Assembly (NCBI GenBank): GCA_016930295.1
Contig: JAFGHE010000141.1
Span: forward strand, 1 to 40,368
DNA: 40,368 nt
Source: Sedimentisphaerales bacterium
GTDB taxonomy: Bacteria; Planctomycetota; Phycisphaerae; Sedimentisphaerales; SM23-30
Direction of reading: 5' to 3'
Position numbers and translations under genes: made by a program. The notes under the pieces are model-generated. The model was not told where the DNA came from, did no database searches, and worked only from the letters and a program-made list of their open reading frames with translations. The stretch's first letter is position 1; every line of letters begins with the position of its first letter. Below are positions 26,118 to 34,709 of the stretch, one piece after another.

Positions 26118-28688
26118 TTAATTGGCCCTGGGGTTAGTTGATGATTCTACTGGTTTTACCACATTCTCGTCGGTATTGTTATCTGTTTTATCAGGTTTTG
26201 GTTCGGGCGCTTTTGGAAGATCAGCCTCCGGTTTTTCGGCCGGGGGTGAGGCCATGGGCAAATCAAGGATCTGACGGAATTTTATCAGTGCTTCTTTTTG
26301 TTTTTCGGGCTCGGTATCGAAGGGAAATTGGTTAAGTCGTGCATCCAGTTGCTGGATCAGATGAATGCAATCCTGATCAACCTTACCCGTTTCCGCCAGG
26401 AGTTTTTCCTGTTGGCTGATCAGGGCAGAGGTTATAGCAGATATTTGACTCTTCCAGAATCGCTCTGACTCGATGTTGGGATATTTTGATGAAGGCAGGG
26501 GACTTATTAAGGCGGCGATGATCCGGGCCCGGATCAGTAATTCCTGTTGGTCGGTGATTTTCAGTTTTTCACATGACTGCCTGATGAGTTCTAAAGCAGC
26601 CGGTTTATGAGGTAATAATTCCTTTAGCTCGGTTTCCGCGCTAACAAGTTTATCGCTGTCGGGCTGATTCAGGGTGAGCGAGAGAAATTTTTCTCTGAAA
26701 CCATCCTTTTGTGCCTGGGGCAGCGAGAGTTTCAGAAGATTTTGATACCATTTTAAAGCCTGGTCCGGCTGATTTTTAATTTCCGCCGTTTCCGCCAGAT
26801 GACTTAGGGCGAATAATTCAATTTCAGGGTCAATACTTTCGCCGGCCGAACGAGCCTGAGAGATATTATCCCAGAGGATACGTATGGTATCCTGAAGCAG
26901 TTTCTGCTCAATTTCACCGGATGAATTCTGGTATCTGAGAGCATACTGGTAGATTTGTTTAAAGTTCATGGAGGACAATATGGTTTGCAGGGTTTCTTCA
27001 ATTCGCTGGGCGATAGACCGGTCGGTCTCGATCAGGAGGCGTTCTCGCAGCAGATCAAGTTGATTCGGGCCACCAAAGGTTTCCGCGGCCAGGATAACCG
27101 CAAATCTCACAGTGGTCTCTTCATCATTGAGCATATTACGGGGTTCCGTAAGCAGTAGCGGGAGAACATCACGACGCAGTAATCGGGTACAGGCGTAAAC
27201 TCCCTGAGAGCGGACCTGCACCCTGGGGTCGTCCAGTGATTTTATCAGAATGTCACGGAAATCTTTCTCTGCCTGTTTACGGAATTCCTCTTGCTCAGCG
27301 ATTCTGCGCATGGTCTGGATGATTTCACTGCAGATTTCTTCGGACTCGTAAAATCGGGAATACACTTTGGGCAGTTGCACGGCGATCTTTTGGATTTGTT
27401 CAGCGGGGATGGTCTTGGGCTGGGCGGCACATATTCTACCTATAGCGCGAGTGGCATAAATCACCACTTCCGTACTGTCGGTAGAATCCAGAATTTTTAA
27501 GGCCACATCTAAAGTGGGGGCATAACCAAATGTCCCTAAGGTACTCATGATCATGGCCTGTACATGGGGGTCTTCTTCCTTTTGTAACTGCTCCAGCAGG
27601 GCAACCGATGCGGAACTGGCCTTATCAAAATTCAGTTTCCCCAGCGACACGGCACTAAGGGCCCTGATCTGCTTGTCCGGGTCGTTTATTAACGGGATCA
27701 GCAATTCTATCAGGTCATCCGTAATTTCACCTGACCGGACATAAGCGGTATCGCTCCAGGCGGCAATTTTTTGCAGGGCCCAGACACGGAGCAGATTTTC
27801 CGATGAGTCAGTCAAAAATTTATTGAGAAAATTCAGTTTTTCTCTGGAATCAGGAAGAAGATTGAATTGTTCATTCTTGGCGTCAAAGTATTTTTTCTGC
27901 CAAAACGTGACTTTCTGTTTATATTGACTTATCTGGTCATTCAGGTTTTGAATATACGCTTCCTTACGGTCAACCTGCCAAAGTAAAAACCGTTCCTGAT
28001 TCATTTCTCTGACCTGGGGCAGGATACGTTCCTGAAACATAGTAATATCCAGGGGTTCGGGCAGGTATAACATTTGAGCCAGGCCGCGGGCGGCCTGATT
28101 TTGGACCTGAGGCTGATTATCATTTAGTATTTCCGCCAGAGCCAATACCGAGTCCCGACCCGGGATCAAGGCCAGTGCATTGATGGCAGCCAGACGATGG
28201 GTAAGTATCTGGTTTGAGTCCCGTGCCATGTCAGAGAGTTTTTCAGCGACCGCTCCGTGACAACGGACCAAAGCCTTGGCCGACCAGGAAGCCAATTCCA
28301 CGTTTTCCGACATCAGGGCGTTGGATAGGGGTTCGATAAACGTTAACGGAAGGTGTATTTTTCCTTCCGGGGATGGATAATCACCATTTTTCAGGGTGGC
28401 AATGGCCTGGGCTATAATTCTTTTGGCGACAGTATGGTTGCCGTTATCCGGCAGATTGAGCACATCAAGCAGGGCTGGATGTGCCTCGGGATCCTGGAGC
28501 AACAGTTTGGCGTTAGCCAGACGAAGTTCGAGGGGAGTATCCTCAGACAAAACCACCTTGAGCATAACGTCGATCTTGGTTGAGGCTTCGGAAGCAATTT
28601 CCTGAGCCTGGATATTCTGGATGAACCAGCTACTCTTAATCAGAAGAAAGATCAAAGCCAGTATTTTTAATCGGTTACAGTGGGCCAC
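26118..28688 (-). CDS. Secreted HEAT-repeat protein
   Basis: An 856-residue protein with a signal peptide (about residues 1-29, LKILALIFLLIKSSWFIQNIQAQ). HEAT-like helical repeats fill residues ~35-560, for example LIPLINDPDKQIRALSAVSLGKL and the segment LDDPRVQVRSQGVYACTRLL. A tetratricopeptide-like stretch follows (LAETAEIKNQPDQALKWYQNLLKL), and the C-terminus is Pro/Glu/Lys-rich. A coiled coil lies near residues 240-270. It likely acts as a scaffold in the periplasm. The start is GTG with AGGAT 6 bp upstream. It is the first gene of a two-gene unit with the zinc-ribbon protein. No catalytic motif is visible. Confidence 0.75.
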   Translation of the reverse strand: MAHCNRLKILALIFLLIKSSWFIQNIQAQEIASEASTKIDVMLKVVLSEDTPLELRLANAKLLLQDPEAHPALLDVLNLPDNGNHTVAKRIIAQAIATLKNGDYPSPEGKIHLPLTFIEPLSNALMSENVELASWSAKALVRCHGAVAEKLSDMARDSNQILTHRLAAINALALIPGRDSVLALAEILNDNQPQVQNQAARGLAQMLYLPEPLDITMFQERILPQVREMNQERFLLWQVDRKEAYIQNLNDQISQYKQKVTFWQKKYFDAKNEQFNLLPDSREKLNFLNKFLTDSSENLLRVWALQKIAAWSDTAYVRSGEITDDLIELLIPLINDPDKQIRALSAVSLGKLNFDKASSASVALLEQLQKEEDPHVQAMIMSTLGTFGYAPTLDVALKILDSTDSTEVVIYATRAIGRICAAQPKTIPAEQIQKIAVQLPKVYSRFYESEEICSEIIQTMRRIAEQEEFRKQAEKDFRDILIKSLDDPRVQVRSQGVYACTRLLRRDVLPLLLTEPRNMLNDEETTVRFAVILAAETFGGPNQLDLLRERLLIETDRSIAQRIEETLQTILSSMNFKQIYQYALRYQNSSGEIEQKLLQDTIRILWDNISQARSAGESIDPEIELFALSHLAETAEIKNQPDQALKWYQNLLKLSLPQAQKDGFREKFLSLTLNQPDSDKLVSAETELKELLPHKPAALELIRQSCEKLKITDQQELLIRARIIAALISPLPSSKYPNIESERFWKSQISAITSALISQQEKLLAETGKVDQDCIHLIQQLDARLNQFPFDTEPEKQKEALIKFRQILDLPMASPPAEKPEADLPKAPEPKPDKTDNNTDENVVKPVESSTNPRAN

Positions 28689-28843
28689 AGTTATATCCTA
28701 GTTATCGGTCGTTATTATTTATATAATACGTACCAAGGGATGGTACGGTTCAATGTAATCACCATATCTCAAGTAAGCTGATATGTCAATCATTCACTTG
28801 ATTATAGCATCAAACAAAATATTGCTCTGGGTTAATTTGATAT

Positions 28844-28849
28844 TATAAT
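28844..28849 (+). promoter_or_regulatory. -10 element placed for a leaderless transcript
   Basis: A consensus TATAAT ends 8 bp before the ATG at 28858, and a weak -35 (TTGCTC, 28822-28827) lies 16 bp upstream of it. No Shine-Dalgarno sequence lies between them. If used, transcription would begin at or within two bases of the ATG. Confidence 0.4.
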
Positions 28850-28857
28850 AGGGTCCC

Positions 28858-29877
28858 ATGAGTAAAAATGTCAAAACAGGTATCTGGTCCGGTATTGCGA
28901 TTCTGGCCCTGGCCTATTTAGTCCTTACCACACCCAGAGCTACATTTAAGGATACCATAATTCATATCAACTGGAGCTGGGGTATCTGGGCAATTTTGTT
29001 TCAAATGACAGCGCAATCGATCCTGGCCGGTCGCTGGGTACTGTTGCTCAAGGTACAGGAAGTCCACATATCTCTGTTTCAGGCCGTCAAGCTAACCTAT
29101 TTAGGGCTGTTTTATAACAATATGATGCCCGGTTCCGTAGGGGGTGACCTGTTGAAAGGCTGGTATATTACCCAACATTGTGATAAAAGCCGTCGGGTTG
29201 AGGCCGCCGTAACCGTTTTTGTTGACCGGCTGGTGGGCTTAATCGGTACGATTTTACTTTCTGTTGTTGCCAGTTTTTTCATCGGGCCTGATATCGCTTA
29301 TGGCAGGCTCCAGATACGCTATTTAGTCTGGAGTATTTTTCTGGCCATGATTGTTGGATCTGTCATTTTTCTCAGCAAACGGATTCGTATGGCTTTGAGG
29401 TTAAATATTTTACTGGAAAAACTCCCCTTTGCCGGAGTTCTTAAAAAGGCGGACTCGGCTATCCAGATATATCGCCATCACAAGCAAATTATGATAATAG
29501 CGTTACTTATGACGGCCCTGTTACAGAGTATATCCATTTGCGGTATATGGATGCTGACTCAGGCTCTTCATTTGGATATAGTTAAATTTATTCAATGTTT
29601 GATTATTATGCCCATCATCTGGGTCATTGGTGCTGCCATCCCGGTTCCAGGTGGAATTGGGATTATTGAAAACAGTGTCAGATATCTCTTCCGAGTGGTA
29701 ATCAATCCGGTATTTCCGAATGATGCTGATGCGGTCGGGCAGGCGGCGGCATTGGCGCTGCTTATCAGAGTCTTGATCTGTGTCTGTTCACTGCCGGGGG
29801 CATTGGTACCGATATTTGGGGGGCATCTGCCCAAAATGAAAGAAATGGAAAAAGACCTTAAGAATATTGATAATTAA
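28858..29877 (+). CDS. LPG-synthase-TM/AglD-like (UPF0104) membrane protein
   Basis: A 339-residue membrane protein with about eight helices, of the family that includes the transmembrane half of lysylphosphatidylglycerol synthase (MprF flippase). NNMMPGSVGGDLLKGWYI near residue 92 is the family signature (the N-x-x-x-P-G-x-x-G-G-D pattern), and PVPGGIGIIE near residue 260 is the second conserved segment. There is no synthase domain, so it is flippase-like or a glycolipid-related membrane protein. The stop overlaps the plsY start (TAATG), so the two are co-translated; both concern membrane lipids. Confidence 0.75.
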   Translation: MSKNVKTGIWSGIAILALAYLVLTTPRATFKDTIIHINWSWGIWAILFQMTAQSILAGRWVLLLKVQEVHISLFQAVKLTYLGLFYNNMMPGSVGGDLLKGWYITQHCDKSRRVEAAVTVFVDRLVGLIGTILLSVVASFFIGPDIAYGRLQIRYLVWSIFLAMIVGSVIFLSKRIRMALRLNILLEKLPFAGVLKKADSAIQIYRHHKQIMIIALLMTALLQSISICGIWMLTQALHLDIVKFIQCLIIMPIIWVIGAAIPVPGGIGIIENSVRYLFRVVINPVFPNDADAVGQAAALALLIRVLICVCSLPGALVPIFGGHLPKMKEMEKDLKNIDN

Positions 29878-30632
29878 TGTCGTTTCCGTTTTACTATAAG
29901 AAGACAATAAAAGCAGATATTCCGGATTTTTTAAATATGAAGACAGCAGATATAACAATTTTTCTGATATTACCGCTTCTGGGTTACCTATTAGGAGCTA
30001 TTCCATTTGGCTATATAATTGGGCGGTCCAAAGGGATTGATATTCGTTCTCAGGGTAGTGGGAATATTGGTTCTACAAATGTCGGCAGGGTATTAGGGAA
30101 GAGATGGGGTTATATCTGTTTTCTCCTGGATGTTGGCAAAGGTTTGGTTCCGGTTTTATACGCGGGAAATTACTTACGACAGATTTTAGAGATAGATACC
30201 GGCCAGGTCCTGCCGCTAAAGGGGCAGTTGGCCTGGATGGCAGTGGGAGCGGCCTGTATTTTAGGGCATATGTTTTCAATTTATCTGCGGTTCCGGGGGG
30301 GCAAAGGTGTAGCGACCTCCTTAGGGGTAGTACTGGGTATCTGGCCGTATTTTACCCTGGCCGGGGTGATGACCCTGGCTGTCTGGGTGGGTATCTGGGG
30401 GCTCACCCGATATGTATCATTAGCCTCAATCACCGCAGCGGTTATGTTTCCGACGGCCTTTTTACTACTCATCTGGCGGATACCGGGAGAGAGATGGGAG
30501 ATTAATCAATTGTTCCCGCTTTTGGCTTTTAGCTGCCTTATGGCGATACTGGTGATCATCCGTCATCGCAGTAATATTAAGCGCTTATTAGACGGTACTG
30601 AATTGAAAGGGGGAAAACCTAAAGAGGTCTAG
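29877..30632 (+). CDS. plsY: Glycerol-3-phosphate acyltransferase PlsY
   Basis: A 251-residue membrane enzyme that transfers an acyl group from acyl-phosphate to glycerol-3-phosphate, the first step in phospholipid synthesis. SGNIGSTNVGRVLGKRWG is motif 1, GHMFSIYLRFRGGKGVATS is motif 2, and SLASITAA corresponds to motif 3. Five helices are predicted. The 20 residues before the Met at 29937 are absent from typical PlsY (about 200-215 aa), so the real start may be 29937, although the TAATG overlap with the preceding gene supports 29877. Acylphosphatase follows 2 bp after its stop. Confidence 0.9.
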   Translation: MSFPFYYKKTIKADIPDFLNMKTADITIFLILPLLGYLLGAIPFGYIIGRSKGIDIRSQGSGNIGSTNVGRVLGKRWGYICFLLDVGKGLVPVLYAGNYLRQILEIDTGQVLPLKGQLAWMAVGAACILGHMFSIYLRFRGGKGVATSLGVVLGIWPYFTLAGVMTLAVWVGIWGLTRYVSLASITAAVMFPTAFLLLIWRIPGERWEINQLFPLLAFSCLMAILVIIRHRSNIKRLLDGTELKGGKPKEV

Positions 30633-30634
30633 TC

Positions 30635-30904
30635 GTGATACGAAAGCATGTTTATTATAAAGGGACGGTGCAGGGAGTAGGATTTCGTTATACGACGTTG
30701 CATATTGCCGCGAATTATGATATAACAGGATTCGCAAAAAATTTATATGATGGCCGTGTGGAACTGGTGGTGGAAGGCCGGGCGAATGATGTTGATGCCT
30801 TCCTGGTTGAGATAGAAAGCCGGATGGGCGTGTATATCCGGGATATTCAGGCTGTCGATGAGTCTTATATAAATGAGTTTAATCGTTTCGATATACGATT
30901 TTAG
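30635..30904 (+). CDS. acyP: Acylphosphatase
   Basis: An 89-residue cytoplasmic enzyme that hydrolyses carboxyl-phosphate bonds. GTVQGVGFR carries the catalytic Arg18, and TGFAKN supplies the catalytic Asn36; length is standard. The start is GTG, with AGAGG about 7 bp upstream. It lies 2 bp after plsY. As PlsY uses acyl-phosphate as donor, the pairing could reflect control of acyl-phosphate levels, which is inference from position. Confidence 0.93.
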   Translation: MIRKHVYYKGTVQGVGFRYTTLHIAANYDITGFAKNLYDGRVELVVEGRANDVDAFLVEIESRMGVYIRDIQAVDESYINEFNRFDIRF

Positions 30905-30913
30905 ATTGAAAAT

Positions 30914-31255
30914 ATGGTTAAGAAACTCAAATATATAACTGCTATTCTTGTTCTGATAAGCTTCTGGTTGGCTGCAAACGGTCCGCTGGAGTTGATTCAT
31001 AAAACACAGTGTAATCATCACAAGAAGACCGGAGCGGATGGCCATCAGGATTCTGACCGGGGGGAAAAGCACAATTCCCGGGAATGTATGACATGTTACT
31101 ATTTAGGTTCTTTTCTGAAAAGCTGGTCTGGTGAATCACAGGGATTTCTATTTAATTGTGATGATATCAAATTCAGGATAATTTATTTTTTAGACACTCA
31201 GCTACAGGATTATCATTTCCATTTTTTTTCCGCTAGAGCCCCTCCTTCTATCTGA
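30914..31255 (+). CDS. Small exported Cys/His protein, DUF2946-like
   Basis: A 113-residue protein with an N-terminal hydrophobic signal segment (about 7-22), a His/Lys/Asp-rich middle (CNHHKKTGADGHQDSDRGEKH), a CMTCYYLG motif, and a C-terminus ending FFSARAPPSI. The spaced C-x-x-C plus terminal R-A/G-P-P is typical of small DUF2946-type proteins that often neighbour metal transporters, and that is the context here. It starts 9 bp after acyP and lies upstream of the metal cluster. A role in periplasmic metal handling is a guess from composition and neighbours. Confidence 0.55.
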   Translation: MVKKLKYITAILVLISFWLAANGPLELIHKTQCNHHKKTGADGHQDSDRGEKHNSRECMTCYYLGSFLKSWSGESQGFLFNCDDIKFRIIYFLDTQLQDYHFHFFSARAPPSI

Positions 31256-31333
31256 ATAACATTATTCTCATTTAAATCTTTGTACAAAAAACAGCGGACT
31301 TTCCATATTTAGACTTTATATTACAGCCGGACA

Positions 31334-31391
31334 TCTCGAGAGAGGCCTGATGGGATTGTATGCGGTTCATCAGATAAAGTTTATGCATAAA
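31334..31391 (+). promoter_or_regulatory. Candidate structured leader before the porin-like gene
   Basis: Two hairpins sit in the 147-bp spacer: UCUC-GAGA-GAGG with a GNRA-type loop (31334-31345) and CUGAUG...CAUCAG with a 15-base loop (31347/31352 and 31368-31373). A perfect palindrome TTTATGCATAAA (31380-31391) then overlaps the AAAGGAG ribosome site. Any of these could control metal-cluster expression; no known riboswitch class was matched. Confidence 0.3.
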
Positions 31392-31402
31392 GGAGTTATA
31401 TT

Positions 31403-32800
31403 ATGCAAAAAATACCCCTTTTAATTATATTATTATTTTCAGTTTTCTTTGCGGGCTTTGCTTATGCTGAGGATGATGCGGGTAGTACAAAGCAGTTGCA
31501 GGACGAAATACTACGGCTTCAACAACAGATCGTGGAGATGCAGAAAAGCCATGATGCTGAGATAAACACTTTAAAGCAGCAAATTGATCAGCTTGCCGAA
31601 CATGTGGCCCGGCAGCAGGCAACAGATGAGCTGGCGGCCTTACAGGAACTGGCCCGGGCGGAAGCGGTAAAGGAAAAACCGTCGGAGGATATGATCAAAG
31701 ATGAGATTTTTGAGGCGCGCGGGCTCAGCCTTCAGGCCCTTAATCCGGAGATCAGTGTTACGGGTGACATTCTGTTTTCAAGCAGTCAGAAGAGTGAAAG
31801 CAACCCGAGCAGCGATTTTACGTTTCGAACCCTGGGTGTTCATTTTGAATCCTGGCTTGATCCCTATACGCGTTTCAAGGCAGCCGTGCCGGTTACAGAA
31901 GATGAGACTACGCTGGGTGAAGGGTATGTTACCTTATATAATCTCGGTGAAGATCTGAATGTGACTATCGGTAAATTTCGTCAGCAGTTTGGTGTGGTTA
32001 ACCGATGGCATAAACACGGGCTGGACCAGGTTGATTTTCCCCAGGCGCTCCGCCGGATTTTCGGGGATGGCGGCTTAAATCAGACCGGTATATCAGTGGA
32101 TTGGCTGATGCCGCCTGCCGGGGAAGATTCCCGGGAGTTAACATTTCAGGTCACAGATGGTTCCAACGACCGATTGTTTGGCGGAAATAACCGAAACCGG
32201 CCCAGCCTTCTTCTTCATTATAAAAATTACCGTGATCTTTCGAAAGATACCTATATGGAATGGGGCCTTACCGGCCTGGTCGGCTGGAACGATGAGTGGG
32301 ATATCGATGGCGGAATTGAGCAAAACAGTAGTAAGACGACGACTGTTCTCGGAGCCGACCTGACGGTTCTGTGGGAGCCTACCGAAAAAATGCGTTATCG
32401 AAATATCGAATGGCGGAGCGAGGCCTATTGGCTGATTAAGAAACTTTTGGCGTCGGACGAATCGGGTTCTGATACGGTCAATGCCTGGGGATTGTACAGT
32501 TATCTCCAGATGAAACTGTCCCGAACAATCGAAGCGGGCATTCGGGGTGATTTTTATCAGCCTGATACCAAAGACTATGCCAATATATCCAGTGACCTGT
32601 CCTTATCACCGCTGGCGGTGGAGTCGGACAGTCCGTATCTTTGGCAGGTCAGCCCTTATCTGACCTGGTGGCAAAGTCCGTTTGTCAAATTCCGTGCCGA
32701 ATATGATTACAGTAACAGCCGGGGGATAGAAAATCCTGAACATATCATCTGGCTGCAGGCGATATTTTCAGCCGGTCCTCACAAACATGAACGATACTGA
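31403..32800 (+). CDS. Outer-membrane porin-like beta-barrel with N-terminal coiled coil
   Basis: A 465-residue exported protein. The signal peptide ends at AYA (about residue 22). Residues 28-75 form a coiled coil (QLQDEILRLQQQIVEMQKSH), as in porins that hold the peptidoglycan or form trimers. From about 110 on it has alternating strands with aromatic girdle residues (VTIGKFRQQFGVVNRWHKH; YLTWWQSPFVKFRAEYDYSN) and ends in HERY. This resembles the barrel proteins found beside zinc ABC transporter genes, and the next genes encode such a transporter. Substrate is unproven. AAGGAG (in AAAGGAGTTATATT) gives a good start. Confidence 0.65.
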   Translation: MQKIPLLIILLFSVFFAGFAYAEDDAGSTKQLQDEILRLQQQIVEMQKSHDAEINTLKQQIDQLAEHVARQQATDELAALQELARAEAVKEKPSEDMIKDEIFEARGLSLQALNPEISVTGDILFSSSQKSESNPSSDFTFRTLGVHFESWLDPYTRFKAAVPVTEDETTLGEGYVTLYNLGEDLNVTIGKFRQQFGVVNRWHKHGLDQVDFPQALRRIFGDGGLNQTGISVDWLMPPAGEDSRELTFQVTDGSNDRLFGGNNRNRPSLLLHYKNYRDLSKDTYMEWGLTGLVGWNDEWDIDGGIEQNSSKTTTVLGADLTVLWEPTEKMRYRNIEWRSEAYWLIKKLLASDESGSDTVNAWGLYSYLQMKLSRTIEAGIRGDFYQPDTKDYANISSDLSLSPLAVESDSPYLWQVSPYLTWWQSPFVKFRAEYDYSNSRGIENPEHIIWLQAIFSAGPHKHERY

Positions 32801-32819
32801 CATAAGGAGTTAAATACCC

Positions 32820-33869
32820 ATGAAAAGACTATTAATGATAACTGGATTTATTCTGACCTTAATAACAAGGAGCGTCTATGCCGGGCCGCCTCTTAAGGTA
32901 GTAACCACGCTGCCCGATTATGCGTATTTTGCTAAAGAGATTGGCGCAGAGAGGATTTCTGTGACGAGTATTGTACGAGGCGACCAGGACGCTCATTTTA
33001 TTCGGCCCAAACCTTCGTTTGCCTCGGCTTTGAGAGACGCGGATGTTTTGATCGCAACCGGCCTGGACCTGGAACTCTGGCTGCAGACCGTTATCGATGG
33101 TTCGGGAAATGAGCGAATACGAAGCGGCCAGATCGGTTATGTATCGGCGTCCAGCGGAATGAACCTGTTGGAAAAACCCCATACCATGTCCCGGTCCGAA
33201 GGCGGGGTTCATATTTATGGAAATCCACATTTTACTTCCAGCCCGATCATGATGAAGATTGCGGCCCGAAATATAGCGACCGGATTAATTAAAAACGATC
33301 CGGAAGGCAAGGATCTCTATATGAAAAATCTCAAGATTTTACTTGATCGTATAGACGAGAGCCTGTTTGGCAAAAAACTGGTGGACCTGTTGGGCGGTGA
33401 TACACTCTGCCGTCTGGCCGAGCAGGACAGACTTGTACCTTTTCTTCAGGAACAACAGTATGAAGGCAGGCCTTTGATTGACTATCTGGACGGCTGGATA
33501 GGTAAAATGCTCCCCTTAAGGGGAACCCCCATCGTTACGTATCATAAGAACTGGGTATATTTTGTACAGCTATTCGGCCTGGAAGAAGCTGGTACGGTGG
33601 AACCCAAACCCGGGATACCGCCGTCCCCCAAGCATGTTACTGCGTTGATTGAACTGATGAAGGAGAAAAAGATCGGGATTATCCTGGCGGCCAATTATTT
33701 CGATGAGCAGAAAATACGAACCGTGGCGGCCCGGACCGGCGCGGAAGCGGTTATTGTGCCGGTGTATACAGGCGGCGCCCCCGGCACGGAGGATTACTTC
33801 AAACTTATGGATTATTATGTTGACGGCCTGCTGAAAGCGGCGCAGAAAAAGGGCATGATAAATAAATAA
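32820..33869 (+). CDS. Metal ABC transporter substrate-binding protein (ZnuA/cluster 9 family)
   Basis: A 349-residue exported protein with a signal peptide ending near residue 21. It carries candidate metal ligands His59 (DAHFIRPKPS), His137 (NPHFTSSP) and His242 (YHKNWVYF), spaced as in the SBP-A-I family. The family segment DADVLIATGLDLELWL, the helical backbone region and the C-terminal AANYFDEQKIRTVAARTGA segment, where family members place the fourth acid ligand, are also present. Zinc is the likeliest substrate, manganese is possible. The insert between residues 60 and 137 lacks the very long His-rich loop of E. coli ZnuA. It begins 19 bp after the porin-like gene and is followed by two permeases. 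Confidence 0.82.
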   Translation: MKRLLMITGFILTLITRSVYAGPPLKVVTTLPDYAYFAKEIGAERISVTSIVRGDQDAHFIRPKPSFASALRDADVLIATGLDLELWLQTVIDGSGNERIRSGQIGYVSASSGMNLLEKPHTMSRSEGGVHIYGNPHFTSSPIMMKIAARNIATGLIKNDPEGKDLYMKNLKILLDRIDESLFGKKLVDLLGGDTLCRLAEQDRLVPFLQEQQYEGRPLIDYLDGWIGKMLPLRGTPIVTYHKNWVYFVQLFGLEEAGTVEPKPGIPPSPKHVTALIELMKEKKIGIILAANYFDEQKIRTVAARTGAEAVIVPVYTGGAPGTEDYFKLMDYYVDGLLKAAQKKGMINK

Positions 33870-33879
33870 TGGAGATAAA

Positions 33880-34692
33880 ATGAGTTCAGAAACAATGAGA
33901 TTTTTTTCAGTTCAGATCGCTTTATTGGCAGTCGTGCTGGTGCTGCATACCTATATCGGTCTGCATATTATCAGGCGGACATTGATCTTTTCAGATTTGG
34001 TGCTTGACCAACTGGCGGCGTTGGGGGCCCTGATGGGAATCGGGCTGGGGATAGCCTATGGAACGGCTCAGTCCTATTTGTTTCCCCTGATAGCGGTGTT
34101 TGTCGGTGCTGCGTTTCTGGCGGTTATAAAACCCCGAAAAATAATTCCCCGGGAGGCGGTCATCGGGATTATGTACGCATTAGTGCTGGTGGCGTGTCTT
34201 TTACTGGGTGATAAGCTGCGTGGTGGTGAGGCCTATGTGAGCAAAACACTGGCCGGTTCGATGTTATGGGTGACCTGGCCGCTGGTGGTGGTCACCCTGG
34301 TGACCTACCTGATATTGACGGGTTTTCATTATGTATTCCGCCATCGGTTTATCGCTCTGGTGGAGAGGCCGGGAACAAATACCGGGGAAAAATTATGGGA
34401 TTTTCTGTTTTTTGTCAGCCAGGGGATTATAACCGTTTTGATAGTCCCAACCGCCGGGGTACTGCTGGCATATGCGTTTTTGATGATACCGGCGGCAATT
34501 GCCACGGTGTTTACTCGGAAATGGCACCTGGCGATTCTGGTCGGCTGGTCCGTTGGTTTTCTGGCCTGTGTGGCGGGTGTGTGCCTGTCCTATTTTATGG
34601 ATTTGCCCTATGGTCCGACCCTGGTTTTGTGTTTGGGTGTATGTTTTATCTGTGCGATATTGATCCGCTGTTTCATCAGTCGGACTGAATAG
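33880..34692 (+). CDS. Metal ABC transporter permease (ZnuB/TroC family), first
   Basis: A 270-residue inner-membrane protein with about eight predicted helices. LHIIRRTLIFSDLVLDQLAALGALMG fits the family helix 2-3 segment, in which a conserved residue run (F-x-D-x-x-x-x-Q) recurs, and TVLIVPTAGVLLAYAFLMIPAAIATVFT is the membrane-domain core conserved in ABC-3 permeases. It sits 10 bp after the binding protein, and a second, related permease starts about 17 bp after its stop. No ATPase gene is adjacent. Confidence 0.82.
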   Translation: MSSETMRFFSVQIALLAVVLVLHTYIGLHIIRRTLIFSDLVLDQLAALGALMGIGLGIAYGTAQSYLFPLIAVFVGAAFLAVIKPRKIIPREAVIGIMYALVLVACLLLGDKLRGGEAYVSKTLAGSMLWVTWPLVVVTLVTYLILTGFHYVFRHRFIALVERPGTNTGEKLWDFLFFVSQGIITVLIVPTAGVLLAYAFLMIPAAIATVFTRKWHLAILVGWSVGFLACVAGVCLSYFMDLPYGPTLVLCLGVCFICAILIRCFISRTE

Positions 34693-34709
34693 TGATAGAG
34701 GAGCGCATT

